38,352 bases of DNA from Bacteroidota bacterium (lineage in GTDB: Bacteria; Bacteroidota; Bacteroidia; Flavobacteriales_F; PHOS-HE28), in the NCBI GenBank assembly GCA_018266475.1, contig JAFEAI010000005.1:1-38352 (forward strand), read 5' to 3'. The notes beneath the pieces were generated by a model. That model ran no database searches. It was not told where the DNA came from and saw nothing but the letters and a program-made list of their open reading frames with translations. A program made the translations under genes and the position numbers. Positions 9,701-19,018 of this stretch are shown here, one piece after another (positions within the stretch are counted from its first letter, which is position 1; each line of letters begins with the position of its first letter).

Positions 9701-10472
9701 CACCGGCCTCTGGCCCATCATAGGTATGATGGAGGCCCAAGGCATGCCCATACTCATGGGCCAGATGGTAGGTATGGTCATCCAATGGGGTCCAAAGTGG
9801 CGAAGCCCCCCACATCGAATTCCTCGTGAAGACGTAGGAGTGGCTGCCATACCCGGGAACGGTACTGGTGGAGTAGTGCCCCCAACCGTATCCTGCAGGC
9901 CAGGTGCCTGGCTGTGCGAAGATGTGGTTCATGGCCTTTTCGGATCCGGGATAGGTGGAGAACACGTAGGCGAGTATGTTTGAAATGACCTGGCCCGTGC
10001 CATAGGGTTCGGCATTCCATGCATCGGAGTTGAGGAAGTAGATCTGGTTCAGCTTGAAGCGGATCCTGGTGTCCTGCACACCCGCTGGCGCGCCACAGGT
10101 GAGCGCATATCCGGCCGGCTGAACGTCACCGTACCACGTATTCACCCGATCGATCAGTTGCTGGGCCTCTGCCCTGAACTGCGGCGTATCCTGCCATCCG
10201 TTGCCTCCTTGGGAATTGCGGCAGATGACGAAGTTGATCAATACGGTCTTCACAGGAGACCAAACCTCCGGTGCCCAATACCCGGGTGTACGGTACTTGT
10301 CCAACCAAGTGGAACTGGAGTATGCGCAACCTGCACCCCGTTGTTCTCCGCTTTCAGGCTCCTGAAGGTTCGTTCCGCAGGTCCTGTCCATTGGAGGCTG
10401 TGCGTGCAACTGCCCCACGAAGGAGGCGATCAACGTTGCAATGGCGAGCAGGGTCCACCAGCTCCGCGCCAT
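6708..10472 (-). CDS. Large secreted metzincin-type metalloprotease with beta-helix and T9SS sorting domain
   Basis: A 1254-residue exported protein. Signal peptide at residues 1-24 (ending QLHAQ). The zinc-binding motif HEYGHALGLHH begins at H239, with E240 as catalytic base and H249 as third ligand, followed by a plausible Met-turn (RPLMSSGG); this is the metzincin pattern, most like pappalysin-type M43 enzymes. Residues about 390-870 have repeating short strands typical of a right-handed parallel beta-helix (for example EVRPGGRLIVDGGTI, LKNGALIEHADIGFANN). A helical region follows (about 880-1130), then a type-A T9SS sorting domain (AHPNPASTWVAFS to the end). First gene of a three-gene cargo operon behind a good Bacteroidota promoter. 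The substrate is unknown. M43 assignment is moderate; exported zinc protease and T9SS cargo are strong. Confidence 0.87.
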   Translation of the reverse strand: MARSWWTLLAIATLIASFVGQLHAQPPMDRTCGTNLQEPESGEQRGAGCAYSSSTWLDKYRTPGYWAPEVWSPVKTVLINFVICRNSQGGNGWQDTPQFRAEAQQLIDRVNTWYGDVQPAGYALTCGAPAGVQDTRIRFKLNQIYFLNSDAWNAEPYGTGQVISNILAYVFSTYPGSEKAMNHIFAQPGTWPAGYGWGHYSTSTVPGYGSHSYVFTRNSMWGASPLWTPLDDHTYHLAHEYGHALGLHHTYDGPEAGAGRAITHYDFLSDVFGTCPEPAMSNSGSPCYNGCNPTANHVCHLTSCFFNQFPNYRPLMSSGGNEKFISRKQAGRMHRALSFYDNSFTLDNRTMHQYVEETHSIGTHWITEDETWDFAIKMYEDIIVTAGKTLTIKCEVRMPVDGIVEVRPGGRLIVDGGTITCAHPGKMWRGIIADGTSYQHQEPANNPTFQGLVVLKNGALIEHADIGFANNRFGTPNERGGVLMVQGTITDPGATFRNCRRGAEYMKYRNFYPNNPATTKNDNSYFRHAIFEVNDDYRGATPFDAHVRLNEVRGIAFSQCDFSNGQATGGIVHGSADLGVGIFSLDASFSVTAMCSQQLPPCEYGSGQPEPVCPQASLKPSRFIGLDHGIRATTSGIGGYTYTVKDSYFENNVCGIYTDGVNNAAILRNKFVIGGRDVVLNGLDDLFQEKHRGIYHNNANAFKIEENRFSKPSIYPARSEGVVVSNTAAYNNQVYKNTAAGVHFGYIGENANVDPVHPTKTGLSFICNQNVQNGEEDFEVRSSFANPGSDHCIKIFQGSSAVSAGNTFTPQQNGSSPYYNYHNKARVLPITYFWELPPGDLNAGAYNIPWVQRNAIASPHNTCPTRILCGGGTGPVKEALMPQIAQERTAYLNLKYVYESLLDGGDFDELKETIMHSWPQDAWALRNELMAKSPYLSTDILKEAGLKNILPHAMYLEVCLANPEATQRDGFTKWLQYEMPNPLPEYMVAQVFASWNQRTWRTSLEADMGWHNGEYQRLNDELTTAMLNDTVAQPADSLLARWQLNPSLRARFGEVNVLLEQNRFDEAVALLQGLDADYLLEKQGMQDRNDMLDLITAIRPVIDGGRTLMQLEPGELAAMEGIATRQPSLASSYARNTLCYGYNICMPPVTGGANQPKMALALPAATSTATTPSLLAHPNPASTWVAFSHTLPGKVDQARIRIVDPLGRVVNEMAIGASPGQEIWDTRGTAPGSYLVELYNAGRLVGAQRVVVNP

Positions 10473-10558
10473 GCGGCGCCTTATACCATTCGCATTCGCG
10501 GCAGGGTAATCAGCCGCCGTTGGATGCTCAATCTTCCCTGCTTGGCATGGAAGTTGAA

Positions 10559-10570
10559 GGGGGGGGGGGG
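10559..10570. repeat. G12 homopolymer tract
   Basis: Twelve consecutive G on the plus strand (C12 on the sense strand of the protease gene), 87-98 nt upstream of the start codon and downstream of the predicted promoter, hence inside the mRNA leader. Tracts of this length are prone to slipped-strand length change; sequencing error in length is also possible. Confidence 0.85.
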
Positions 10571-10614
10571 AGTTTAGTCATTGCGTTTTGGTTTTAGGTG
10601 TTAAAAGGCGTTTT

Positions 10615-10645
10615 CAAACTTGAGGTGTATATTTTTCATTTCCAA
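10615..10645 (-). promoter_or_regulatory. Promoter of the T9SS cargo operon
   Basis: On the minus strand TTGG (-33) is followed after exactly 19 nt by CAAGTTTG (-7), against the Bacteroidota consensus TTTG-N19-TAnnTTTG. It lies in a locally AT-rich segment and predicts a leader of about 135 nt containing the homopolymer tract. Confidence 0.6.
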
Positions 10646-10818
10646 GTTAATTAAGTTATTTTAACAGAAATAGTAGAAACAGATGTTGAATAACTCGTAG
10701 TTGCGGATTATAGCGGGCCTGCGGAATTGGACGGCCGCCTCAGGTCCGCCCAACTGACGGCCATCCGTCGGCAACGCGGAAGATTACGGGCTGAGGACAA
10801 TGGATTTGCGGTACGCCC

Positions 10819-12567
10819 CTACTCGGCGAACTGCAGGTCATACAGCCTCCGGTAGGCGCCGTTCATGGCCAGCAGCTCCTGATGCGTGCCCTGCTCCACG
10901 ATGCGCCCGGCATCCACCACCAGGATGCGGTCGGCCTTTTGGATGGTGCTCAGGCGGTGGGCGATGACGATGCTGGTGCGCCCGCGGGTGATCTTCTCCG
11001 TGGCCCGCTGGATCATCTGCTCGCTGTGGCTGTCCACGCTGCTGGTGGCCTCGTCCAGCACCAGCACCTTGGGGGCGTTCACGTAAGCGCGGATGAAGGC
11101 CAGCAGCTGGCGTTGGCCCACGCTGAGGATGGCGCCGCGCTCGCGCACGGGCGTGTCGTAGCCTTGCGGCAGCTGCATGATGAACCCGTGGGCGCCCACG
11201 GCCTTGGCGGCTTCCACCACCACCTCGCGCGGGATGGAATCGTCGTTCATGGTGATGTTGTTGTGTACGGTATCGCTGAACAGGAACACGTCCTGCAGCA
11301 CCACGGAGATGCTTTTGCGCAGCTCGCCCAGGCGGTATTCGCGGATGTTCAGGCCGTCCAGCAGCACTTCCCCCTTTTGGTATTCATAGGCGCGGCTCAG
11401 CACGTTCACCATGCTGCTCTTGCCGCTGCCGGTGGCGCCCACCAGGGCGATCATCTCCCCTGCCCGCGCCTGGAAGGTGATGCCCTTGAGCACGTATTCC
11501 TCCTCATTGTAGGCCAGCCACAGGTCGCGGAAGGCAATGTCGCCCTTCACCCCTTCGGTGCCGCGGGTGCCGTTGGCTTCCATGCCCGCCTCGGTGTCCA
11601 GCACGGCGAACACGCGCTCGCTGCCCACCATGCCCATCTGCAGCACGTTGAAGCGGTCCGCCAATTGGCGCACGGGCCGGTAGAGCATGTTGATGAACTG
11701 CAGGAAGGCGATCAGCTCGCCGAAGGTGGCCACGCCCTGGAGCACATCGCCCACGCCCCACCAGATAAGGATGGCGATGGATACGGCGCTGAGCACGTCC
11801 ACCACGGGGAAGAACACCGAATAGGCCATCACCGAGCGGATGTGCGCGGCGCGGTGCCCGCGGTTGATCTGCTTGAACTTTTCGTGCTCCTGCCTTTCGC
11901 GCCCGAAGAGCTGCACGATGGCCATGCCCTGGATGTGCTCCTGCACGAAGGCGTTCAACTTGGCCACCTGGTTGCGCACGTCGATGAAGCTGCGCTGGAT
12001 GGAATTCTTGAAGATGCGCGTGGCCCACAGCAGCAGCGGGATGGGCACTAAGCTCCACAGCGCCAGCTCCCAGTTGTACACGAACATCACCACCACCACC
12101 ACCACCAGCTTCAGCAGGTCGCCCATGATGCTGAGCAGGCCCTGGGAGAAGATCTCCTCGATGGTCTCGATGTCGCTTACCACGCGCGTGACCAGCGTAC
12201 CGATGGGCGTGCGGTCGAAGTAGCGCATGCGGAACGTGGTGATCTTGGCGAAGAGCGCCTGCCGCAGGTCGATGGTGACGGTTTGGCCCAGCCAGCTGGT
12301 CCAGTAGGCCTGGTGGAATTGCACGAAGGCCTCCAACGCCATCAGGGCCACGAGCACGGCCATCAGGATGTACAGCCCTTGCACATCGCCCTTGGCGGCA
12401 TGGTCGTCCACCATCACCCCCATGAGCACCGGCCGCACCACGGCCAATAGCGACAGCAGGATGGTAAGGGCGAAGGTGGTCCAGAACAGGCGGCGGTACG
12501 GGCGCACGAACTGCATCACCCGGCGGAACAGGCCCGTGTCGAACGCCTTGCCCTTGGTGGCGCTCAT
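10819..12567 (-). CDS. ABC exporter, fused permease and ATPase
   Basis: A 582-residue half-transporter of the type-IV exporter (MsbA/lipid-multidrug) fold. N-terminal six-helix domain (about residues 20-320) is followed by a nucleotide-binding domain with Walker A GATGSGKSS (about 377-385), signature LSVGQ (about 480-484, a common variant of LSGGQ), Walker B VLVLDEATS and the H-loop IAHRLST. Likely acts as a homo- or heterodimer in the inner membrane exporting lipid or drug-like compounds; the substrate cannot be read from sequence. The ATG at 12567 overlaps the truA stop (ATGA), which fixes the start; the open frame extends 78 codons upstream through truA but that part is out-of-frame noise. 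Confidence 0.93.
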   Translation of the reverse strand: MSATKGKAFDTGLFRRVMQFVRPYRRLFWTTFALTILLSLLAVVRPVLMGVMVDDHAAKGDVQGLYILMAVLVALMALEAFVQFHQAYWTSWLGQTVTIDLRQALFAKITTFRMRYFDRTPIGTLVTRVVSDIETIEEIFSQGLLSIMGDLLKLVVVVVVMFVYNWELALWSLVPIPLLLWATRIFKNSIQRSFIDVRNQVAKLNAFVQEHIQGMAIVQLFGRERQEHEKFKQINRGHRAAHIRSVMAYSVFFPVVDVLSAVSIAILIWWGVGDVLQGVATFGELIAFLQFINMLYRPVRQLADRFNVLQMGMVGSERVFAVLDTEAGMEANGTRGTEGVKGDIAFRDLWLAYNEEEYVLKGITFQARAGEMIALVGATGSGKSSMVNVLSRAYEYQKGEVLLDGLNIREYRLGELRKSISVVLQDVFLFSDTVHNNITMNDDSIPREVVVEAAKAVGAHGFIMQLPQGYDTPVRERGAILSVGQRQLLAFIRAYVNAPKVLVLDEATSSVDSHSEQMIQRATEKITRGRTSIVIAHRLSTIQKADRILVVDAGRIVEQGTHQELLAMNGAYRRLYDLQFAE

Positions 12568-13322
12568 GGCTGCTGCGCGGGGATGAAGGGATAGTGGATG
12601 CGGGAGAGGTAGAGCCCGCAGGCCGGTGCGCTCTTGCCGGCCATGCCGCGCTGCCCGGAGGCCAGCACCTCGGCCATGTACGCCGCCTGCCAATGCCCGC
12701 GCCCGATGCGGATGCACGTGCCCACGATGGCGCGCACCATGTTGCGCAGGTAGCGGTCCGCCGTGATGGTGAACCGGTAACCGGCCTGCGTGGCGGCCCA
12801 TTCGGCCTGCCGCACCTCGCAGATGGCCGTGCGGTTGTCGCTGCCGGTGCGCTGGAAGCAGCTGAAATCCCGCTTGCCGAGCAGCAGCGTGCAGGCCGCG
12901 TTCATGGCCTGCACGTCCAGTTCCACGTGCAGCAGGTACGACCGGAGGTGCAGGAAGGGATCTTTTTGCCGGTGGACCAGGTACGTGTATTCGCGTTCCC
13001 TGGCGCTGAAGCGGGCATGGGCGTCATCCGCCACGGCATGCAGCTGCTTGGCCGCGATGCTGGCCGGCAGCACGGCGTTCATGCCCAGCACGAACCGGTC
13101 ATGGTCGGTGATGGGTGCTTGCGTGTCGAAGTGCAGGAAATAGGACGAGGCATGCACGCCGGTATCGGTGCGCCCGCAGCCCACCGCGTTCACCTTGGGG
13201 AGGTGCAGGCGAAGCTGCAGCGCCCGCTCCACCTCCGCCTGCACGCTGGCCGCCTCCGCCTGCCGCTGCCAGCCCCGGTAGGGCGTGCCGTCGTAGGCGA
13301 GTTCCAGGAAATAGCGGGGCAT
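12564..13322 (-). CDS. truA: tRNA pseudouridine(38-40) synthase TruA
   Basis: Converts uridines 38-40 of the tRNA anticodon stem to pseudouridine. The 252-residue product opens with RYFLELAYDGTPYRGWQRQ and carries the catalytic aspartate in GRTDTGVHA (D53), plus the conserved RNMVRAIVGT motif near the C terminus. Length and N terminus are normal for the family. It is first in a two-gene unit with the ABC exporter, coupled by a 4-nt overlap; this pairing looks like simple co-transcription, not a functional link. A -7-like box (TAATTTCG) lies 27 nt upstream, in a 62-nt divergent promoter region shared with the phosphoesterase gene. Confidence 0.97.
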   Translation of the reverse strand: MPRYFLELAYDGTPYRGWQRQAEAASVQAEVERALQLRLHLPKVNAVGCGRTDTGVHASSYFLHFDTQAPITDHDRFVLGMNAVLPASIAAKQLHAVADDAHARFSAREREYTYLVHRQKDPFLHLRSYLLHVELDVQAMNAACTLLLGKRDFSCFQRTGSDNRTAICEVRQAEWAATQAGYRFTITADRYLRNMVRAIVGTCIRIGRGHWQAAYMAEVLASGQRGMAGKSAPACGLYLSRIHYPFIPAQQP

Positions 13323-13349
13323 GTACGGGCGGGCACGTGTTAGGGGGCA

Positions 13350-13357
13350 CGAAATTA
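13350..13357 (-). promoter_or_regulatory. -7-like box of truA
   Basis: TAATTTCG on the minus strand, one mismatch from TAnnTTTG, ending 27 nt before the truA ATG. It sits in the short divergent region with the phosphoesterase promoter. Confidence 0.45.
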
Positions 13358-13372
13358 AGGGCTGGCCCTAAC

Positions 13373-13380
13373 GACCTTTG
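13373..13380 (+). promoter_or_regulatory. -7-like box of the phosphoesterase gene
   Basis: GACCTTTG differs from TAnnTTTG only at its first base and ends 4 nt before the ATG at 13385, which would make the mRNA essentially leaderless. Confidence 0.45.
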
Positions 13381-13384
13381 GCCC

Positions 13385-13882
13385 ATGAAGCGCATCGGCC
13401 TGTTGAGCGACACCCACGGCTGGCTGGATCCCCGCCTGCGCGCGCATTTCTCCGCCTGCGACGAGATCTGGCATGCCGGCGACATAGGCACGGGCGGGGT
13501 GACCGATGCACTGAAAAGCTGGAAACCCTTGCGGGCCGTACACGGCAACATCGATGGCACCGCGCTGCGCGCCGATTTCCCCGAAAACCTGCGCTTCACC
13601 CTGGAAGGCGTTGACGTGTGGATCACCCACATCGGCGGAAGGCCGCCACGCTATGACCCCGCCGTGCGCGCGGCCTTGAAGGACAATCCGCCCGCGCTGT
13701 TCATCTGCGGCCATTCCCACATCTGCATGGTGAAGTACGACTCCGCGCTGAACATGCTGTACATGAACCCCGGCGCCGCAGGCAGGCACGGCTGGCACAA
13801 GGTGCGCACCGCGTTGCGCTTCACCATGGACAACGGAAAGCTCAAGGACCTGGAGGTGATCGAGCTGGGGGGGCGGGGAGAA

Positions 13883-13900
<18 letters not shown>
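13385..13900 (+). CDS. YfcE/MJ0936-type metallophosphoesterase
   Basis: Small calcineurin-fold phosphodiesterase, 171 residues. All metal-binding blocks are present in order: SDTHG (residues 8-12), HAGDIG, VHGNID, THIGG and GHSHI. Proteins of this size act on phosphodiester or nucleotide substrates; the natural substrate is unknown. I start at the ATG at 13385 ([12 protein letters not shown]), which puts the first motif at its normal position; an open frame reaches back to 13115 but crosses truA antisense. The last codons (GEVGSGQ-stop) are encoded by the first units of the heptamer repeat array, so the repeat supplies the stop codon and the original C terminus may have been altered. Confidence 0.93.
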
Positions 13901-14103
<203 letters not shown>

Positions 14104-14122
14104 TGCTGTTTGTCAACACAAG

Positions 14123-14596
14123 CTACCGCAACCGGTCCATGCTCTTCACCAGCTCCTCATCCTTGCGGATGCCGCGCATGGCCAGCAGGACAAAGACCAC
14201 CATCACCAGCGGCAGAAAGGCAGAAAGCCCGTAGCTGTTATGCACCCTGCCCCCCTGCTCCAGGTAGGCGCGCATGGAATTGTCCGTGATGAACAGGAAG
14301 ACCTGCACGGCCACCAGCAGCAGGTTGGCCGCCCCGGCAAGGCGCAATTGGCGGGGCCGGTTGCCGTACATAAAGGCCACCACCACCAGGAAAGCGCACA
14401 GCACGCCGACCAGCACCGCAAAGGGCACCTTGGCCGCAGCATCGGCAACGGGTATGCCATCGCCGGTGAAAAAGCCCGTGGTGCGGAAGACGAAGGTCTG
14501 TTCCCCCCGGGTGAACGTGTCCACGGGGAAGAGGAACGTGAGCAGGCCGGCAAGCACGGCCAGGGCCAGGAAGAGGGTCTGTTTTCGTTGAAGCAT
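14123..14596 (-). CDS. DUF4293 family membrane protein
   Basis: A 157-residue protein with four predicted membrane helices (about 5-20, 55-78, 88-108, 125-145). The N terminus [13 protein letters not shown] and the C-terminal [15 protein letters not shown] match the DUF4293 pattern I know from Bacteroidota, where the family often adjoins rho. Function unknown. In-frame ATGs exist at 14626 and 14641, but the start at 14596 matches the family N terminus and a GATCTTCG -7-like box lies between 14626 and 14596. The gene is divergent from rho across a repeat-rich spacer and convergent with the phosphoesterase gene across the heptamer array. Confidence 0.85.
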   Translation of the reverse strand: MLQRKQTLFLALAVLAGLLTFLFPVDTFTRGEQTFVFRTTGFFTGDGIPVADAAAKVPFAVLVGVLCAFLVVVAFMYGNRPRQLRLAGAANLLLVAVQVFLFITDNSMRAYLEQGGRVHNSYGLSAFLPLVMVVFVLLAMRGIRKDEELVKSMDRLR

Positions 14597-14606
14597 CTGC
14601 GGGGCG

Positions 14607-14614
14607 CGAAGATC
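14607..14614 (-). promoter_or_regulatory. -7-like box of the DUF4293 gene
   Basis: GATCTTCG on the minus strand ends 10 nt before the ATG at 14596 and lies downstream of the alternative start at 14626, so it helps decide the start. Confidence 0.4.
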
Positions 14615-14652
14615 GGCCTTGGACATGAACGGAGGAAACACCGCCGCGCCTG

Positions 14653-14896
14653 CCGCGTAAAACTTCCAGGGTTATCGGGTCTAACGCGCCCGTAGGGCGC
14701 GTCATCCATTAGAATTCAAACCACGGATGGACACCGATGAACACGGATCACGGACCTGCCTGCCAAGCAAACCAGCCCTCCCTATCCGTGTGCATCCGTG
14801 TGCATCCGTGTGGATCCGTGGTTCAAGACAGTGCGTGAATGCGCCGACAGGCGCATGGATAAGACCCGATAGCTCTGGTAAAACTTCCCGCGTAAC
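14653..14896. repeat. REP/BIME-like imperfect inverted repeat
   Basis: Two related arms face each other. Each contains, from outside in, the block CCAGnGnTATCGGGTCT (left plus strand near 14667; right on the minus strand near 14866-14880), a small GC hairpin (ACGCGCCC-GTA-GGGCGCGT at 14684-14702; TGCGCC-GACA-GGCGCA around 14840-14855), a TTnAACCACGGAT block, and two to four copies of a CACGGATG-type octamer. Outer ends are CGCGTAAAACTT and AAAACTTCCCGCG. The structure, about 240 bp with nothing coding inside, resembles a pair of REP units in inverted orientation. It fills most of the 444-nt gap between the DUF4293 and rho genes. Confidence 0.75.
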
Positions 14897-15040
14897 CGTC
14901 CGGCGCATTATTATTGCACCGTCATTCGCGAGCGGGCCTGCTTCATTGGCCAGCGCTTCCGCCGAAACCGACACCGATCTTCCTATTCGCCCTTGCGGCA
15001 TGATGCGGTCAGCCGCATCGCTCTTCGAACCCTTTTCCAC

Positions 15041-16993
<1,953 letters not shown>

Positions 16994-17006
16994 GCAGGCG
17001 CCGCCG

Positions 17007-17492
17007 ATGTCGGGCTTCAACACCACCCTGCTGCTGGCCGTGCTGGCCATGGCCCTGCGCACCGGCCTCTTCTATGCGGGCATCCGCGTGGCGCCCTTCG
17101 ATTTCATCCCGCTGCACCTGCTGCTAATCGTACTGGCCGTGTACTTCAGCGGGCATTTCCTGCTCCGCCAGGATGCATCACGCGGCTTCGGGGAGCTGTT
17201 GCGCACGGGCTTCCAATCGGTGTTCGCCTACGCCTTCCTGATCTCGGTGTTCAGCTGGTTTTTCTACCGCCACATCGATGCCGCCGCGTTCACCACCTAC
17301 AACGCCAAGCTGGTGCAGGGCTTCGTGGAACAGGGCTTTCCGGTGGAGGATGCGCGGCAGAAGGTGGGCGCCCTGTACAACGCCACCAGCTACGCCGCGC
17401 TCACCTTCTTCGGCAGCTTCCTGGTGGGCAGCATCAATGCCTTCGCCTTTGCCGCCCTGCACCACAAGGTGCTGCGCCGCTTCCGCAAATAG
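17007..17492 (+). CDS. DUF4199-like integral membrane protein
   Basis: A 161-residue protein with four hydrophobic segments (about 6-24, 34-52, 70-90 and 128-150). The arrangement of a periplasmic loop with [15 protein letters not shown] between helices 3 and 4 and the [16 protein letters not shown] last helix fit the DUF4199 family of Bacteroidota; I give this family name with moderate certainty. Function is unknown. It starts 13 nt after rho and is probably co-transcribed with it. Convergent with mpl, whose stop is 17 nt away. Confidence 0.75.
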   Translation: MSGFNTTLLLAVLAMALRTGLFYAGIRVAPFDFIPLHLLLIVLAVYFSGHFLLRQDASRGFGELLRTGFQSVFAYAFLISVFSWFFYRHIDAAAFTTYNAKLVQGFVEQGFPVEDARQKVGALYNATSYAALTFFGSFLVGSINAFAFAALHHKVLRRFRK

Positions 17493-17509
17493 CGCGGCAG
17501 GCACGGGCA

Positions 17510-18883
17510 TCAAGCAATGAAGGCCTCGGCCATGGCAGCCAGGTCCAGCCCGCCGAAATTGCCGCTGCTCATCATCAGCAGCACGCTGCCGCCGGCACCG
17601 CTGGCGGCTTCGCGCACGGCTCCCATCAGTTCCACCGGGTTGGTCACCACGCCGAGGCCCTGCCGGCCAAAGGCCTGCACGATGCGCTCCGGCGGTATGG
17701 GCGGAAGCCGCTTCAGCTGCACCGCGTGCGGGTCGTAGAACACCAGGGCCCTGTCCGCACCGTCCAGGCTGCCCGCGTACTGGTCCAGGAAGTTCTCGCT
17801 CAGGCTGCTGAAGGTGTGCAGCTCCATGCACGCCACCAGCCGCCTGCCCGGGAATTGCTCCCGCACGGCCTCCACCGTGGCCTTCAGCTTGCTCGGTGAG
17901 TGCGCAAAATCCTTGAACACCGCGCGCGTGCCGCTTTCCGCCAGCTTCTCCAGCCGCTTGGCGGCGCCCGTGAAGGAGCGGATGGCATTGTAAAACGCAC
18001 GGTCGCCGATGCCAAGCTGGTGGCATACGCGGCGCGCGCCCTCCAGGTTCATCAGGTTGTGGCGGCCAAAGACCTTCAGCGGCACCTCCCCGTCCTGCGT
18101 GGCCAAATAGGTGATGCCGTTGCGGATGGCATGCGGAGGCACCCCGTAAGGCACTTGCTCCACATCGGTGCGGCCCTTGCGGGCAAGGGCCAGCTTTACC
18201 ACCTCGGGGTCCTCCGCGCAATACACCAGCTTGCCGCCCGGCTCTATCAGGTCCATGAAGCGCGCAAACTGCTCCAAATAGCTTGCGTAGGTCTTGAACA
18301 CGTTGATGTGGTCCCAGGCGATGCCGCTCACCAATGCGATGTTGGGCCGGTACAGGTGGAACTTGGGCACCGGCTCCAGCACGGAGGCCAGGTACTCATC
18401 ACCCTCGATCACCGCCACGGTGCTATTGGGGCCCAGCTTCACCATGCAGTCGAAGCCCTCCAGCTGGGCGCCCACCAAGTAATCAAACTCGGCCCCCTCG
18501 GCGCGCAGCACGTGGATGACCATGGAGGTGATCGTTGTTTTGCCATGGCTGCCGCCGATCACCACGCGCGTCTTGTTCCGCGTTTGCTCATGGAAATAGG
18601 CCGGGTAGCTGTACACCGGTATGCCCAGCTCCCGGGCGCGCAGCAGTTCGGGATTGTCCGCCCGCGCGTGCATGCCCAGGATCACCGCATCAAGGTCGGC
18701 GGTGATGTCCTCCGGATGCCAGCCCAGGTGCGCGGGCAGCAGCCCCAGGTTGTGCAGCCTGGTGCGGCTGGGTTCGAAGAGCTCGTCATCGCTGCCGCTC
18801 ACCTCCATGCCCTGCCGGTGCAGCGCAATGGCCAAATTGTGCATGGCGCTGCCGCCGATGGCGATGAAGTGGACGCGTTTCAT
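17510..18883 (-). CDS. mpl: UDP-N-acetylmuramate:L-Ala-gamma-D-Glu-meso-DAP ligase
   Basis: Murein-recycling ligase that joins the L-Ala-gamma-D-Glu-meso-DAP tripeptide to UDP-MurNAc in the cytoplasm. The 457-residue product has the Mur-ligase layout: Rossmann N-terminal domain starting VHFIAIGGSAMHNLAIAL, ATP-binding P-loop IGGSHGKTTITS (residues 109-120), central domain with IEGDEYLASV and FGRHNLMN, and C-terminal domain with KDFAHSPSKLKATVEAVR. The GGSAMHNLA motif and length separate Mpl from MurC. The ATG at 18883 gives the expected N terminus; the open frame runs 30 codons further without similarity. Divergent from ispH. Confidence 0.95.
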   Translation of the reverse strand: MKRVHFIAIGGSAMHNLAIALHRQGMEVSGSDDELFEPSRTRLHNLGLLPAHLGWHPEDITADLDAVILGMHARADNPELLRARELGIPVYSYPAYFHEQTRNKTRVVIGGSHGKTTITSMVIHVLRAEGAEFDYLVGAQLEGFDCMVKLGPNSTVAVIEGDEYLASVLEPVPKFHLYRPNIALVSGIAWDHINVFKTYASYLEQFARFMDLIEPGGKLVYCAEDPEVVKLALARKGRTDVEQVPYGVPPHAIRNGITYLATQDGEVPLKVFGRHNLMNLEGARRVCHQLGIGDRAFYNAIRSFTGAAKRLEKLAESGTRAVFKDFAHSPSKLKATVEAVREQFPGRRLVACMELHTFSSLSENFLDQYAGSLDGADRALVFYDPHAVQLKRLPPIPPERIVQAFGRQGLGVVTNPVELMGAVREAASGAGGSVLLMMSSGNFGGLDLAAMAEAFIA

Positions 18884-18889
18884 GGAGGC

Positions 18890-18897
18890 CAAAATTG
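18890..18897 (-). promoter_or_regulatory. -7-like box of mpl
   Basis: CAATTTTG on the minus strand differs from TAnnTTTG only at its first base and ends 6 nt before the mpl ATG, implying a near-leaderless message. Confidence 0.4.
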
Positions 18898-18998
18898 GAG
18901 CTGCCCGGCACCGCCCGAACGGCCGCGCGCAAGAAATTTCCACGCCTGATCGTGGGGTGGTGATGAAGGCCATCCACGCGCACGGCCCTGGCCGAGAT

Positions 18999-19006
18999 TA
19001 CCTTTG
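18999..19006 (+). promoter_or_regulatory. -7 box of ispH
   Basis: TACCTTTG matches TAnnTTTG perfectly and ends 12 nt before the chosen ispH ATG. A -33 TTG at 19-nt spacing is not seen. Confidence 0.5.
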
Positions 19007-19018
19007 GGCCACGGCAGC

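Larger units (their letters stand above)
10473..10818. other. Intergenic region upstream of the T9SS cargo operon
   Basis: This 346-nt gap between two minus-strand genes is the most AT-rich stretch nearby. It holds the cargo-operon promoter, a G12 homopolymer in the leader, and near 10730-10780 small GC hairpins (for example GACGG/CCGTC around 10765) that could end the ABC-transporter transcript, though no T-run follows. I see no coding potential in it. Confidence 0.6.

Noticed and set aside
12567-12801. Longer ABC transporter start at 12801
   Set aside because: The extension runs through truA out of frame; the ATGA overlap at 12567 is the natural start.
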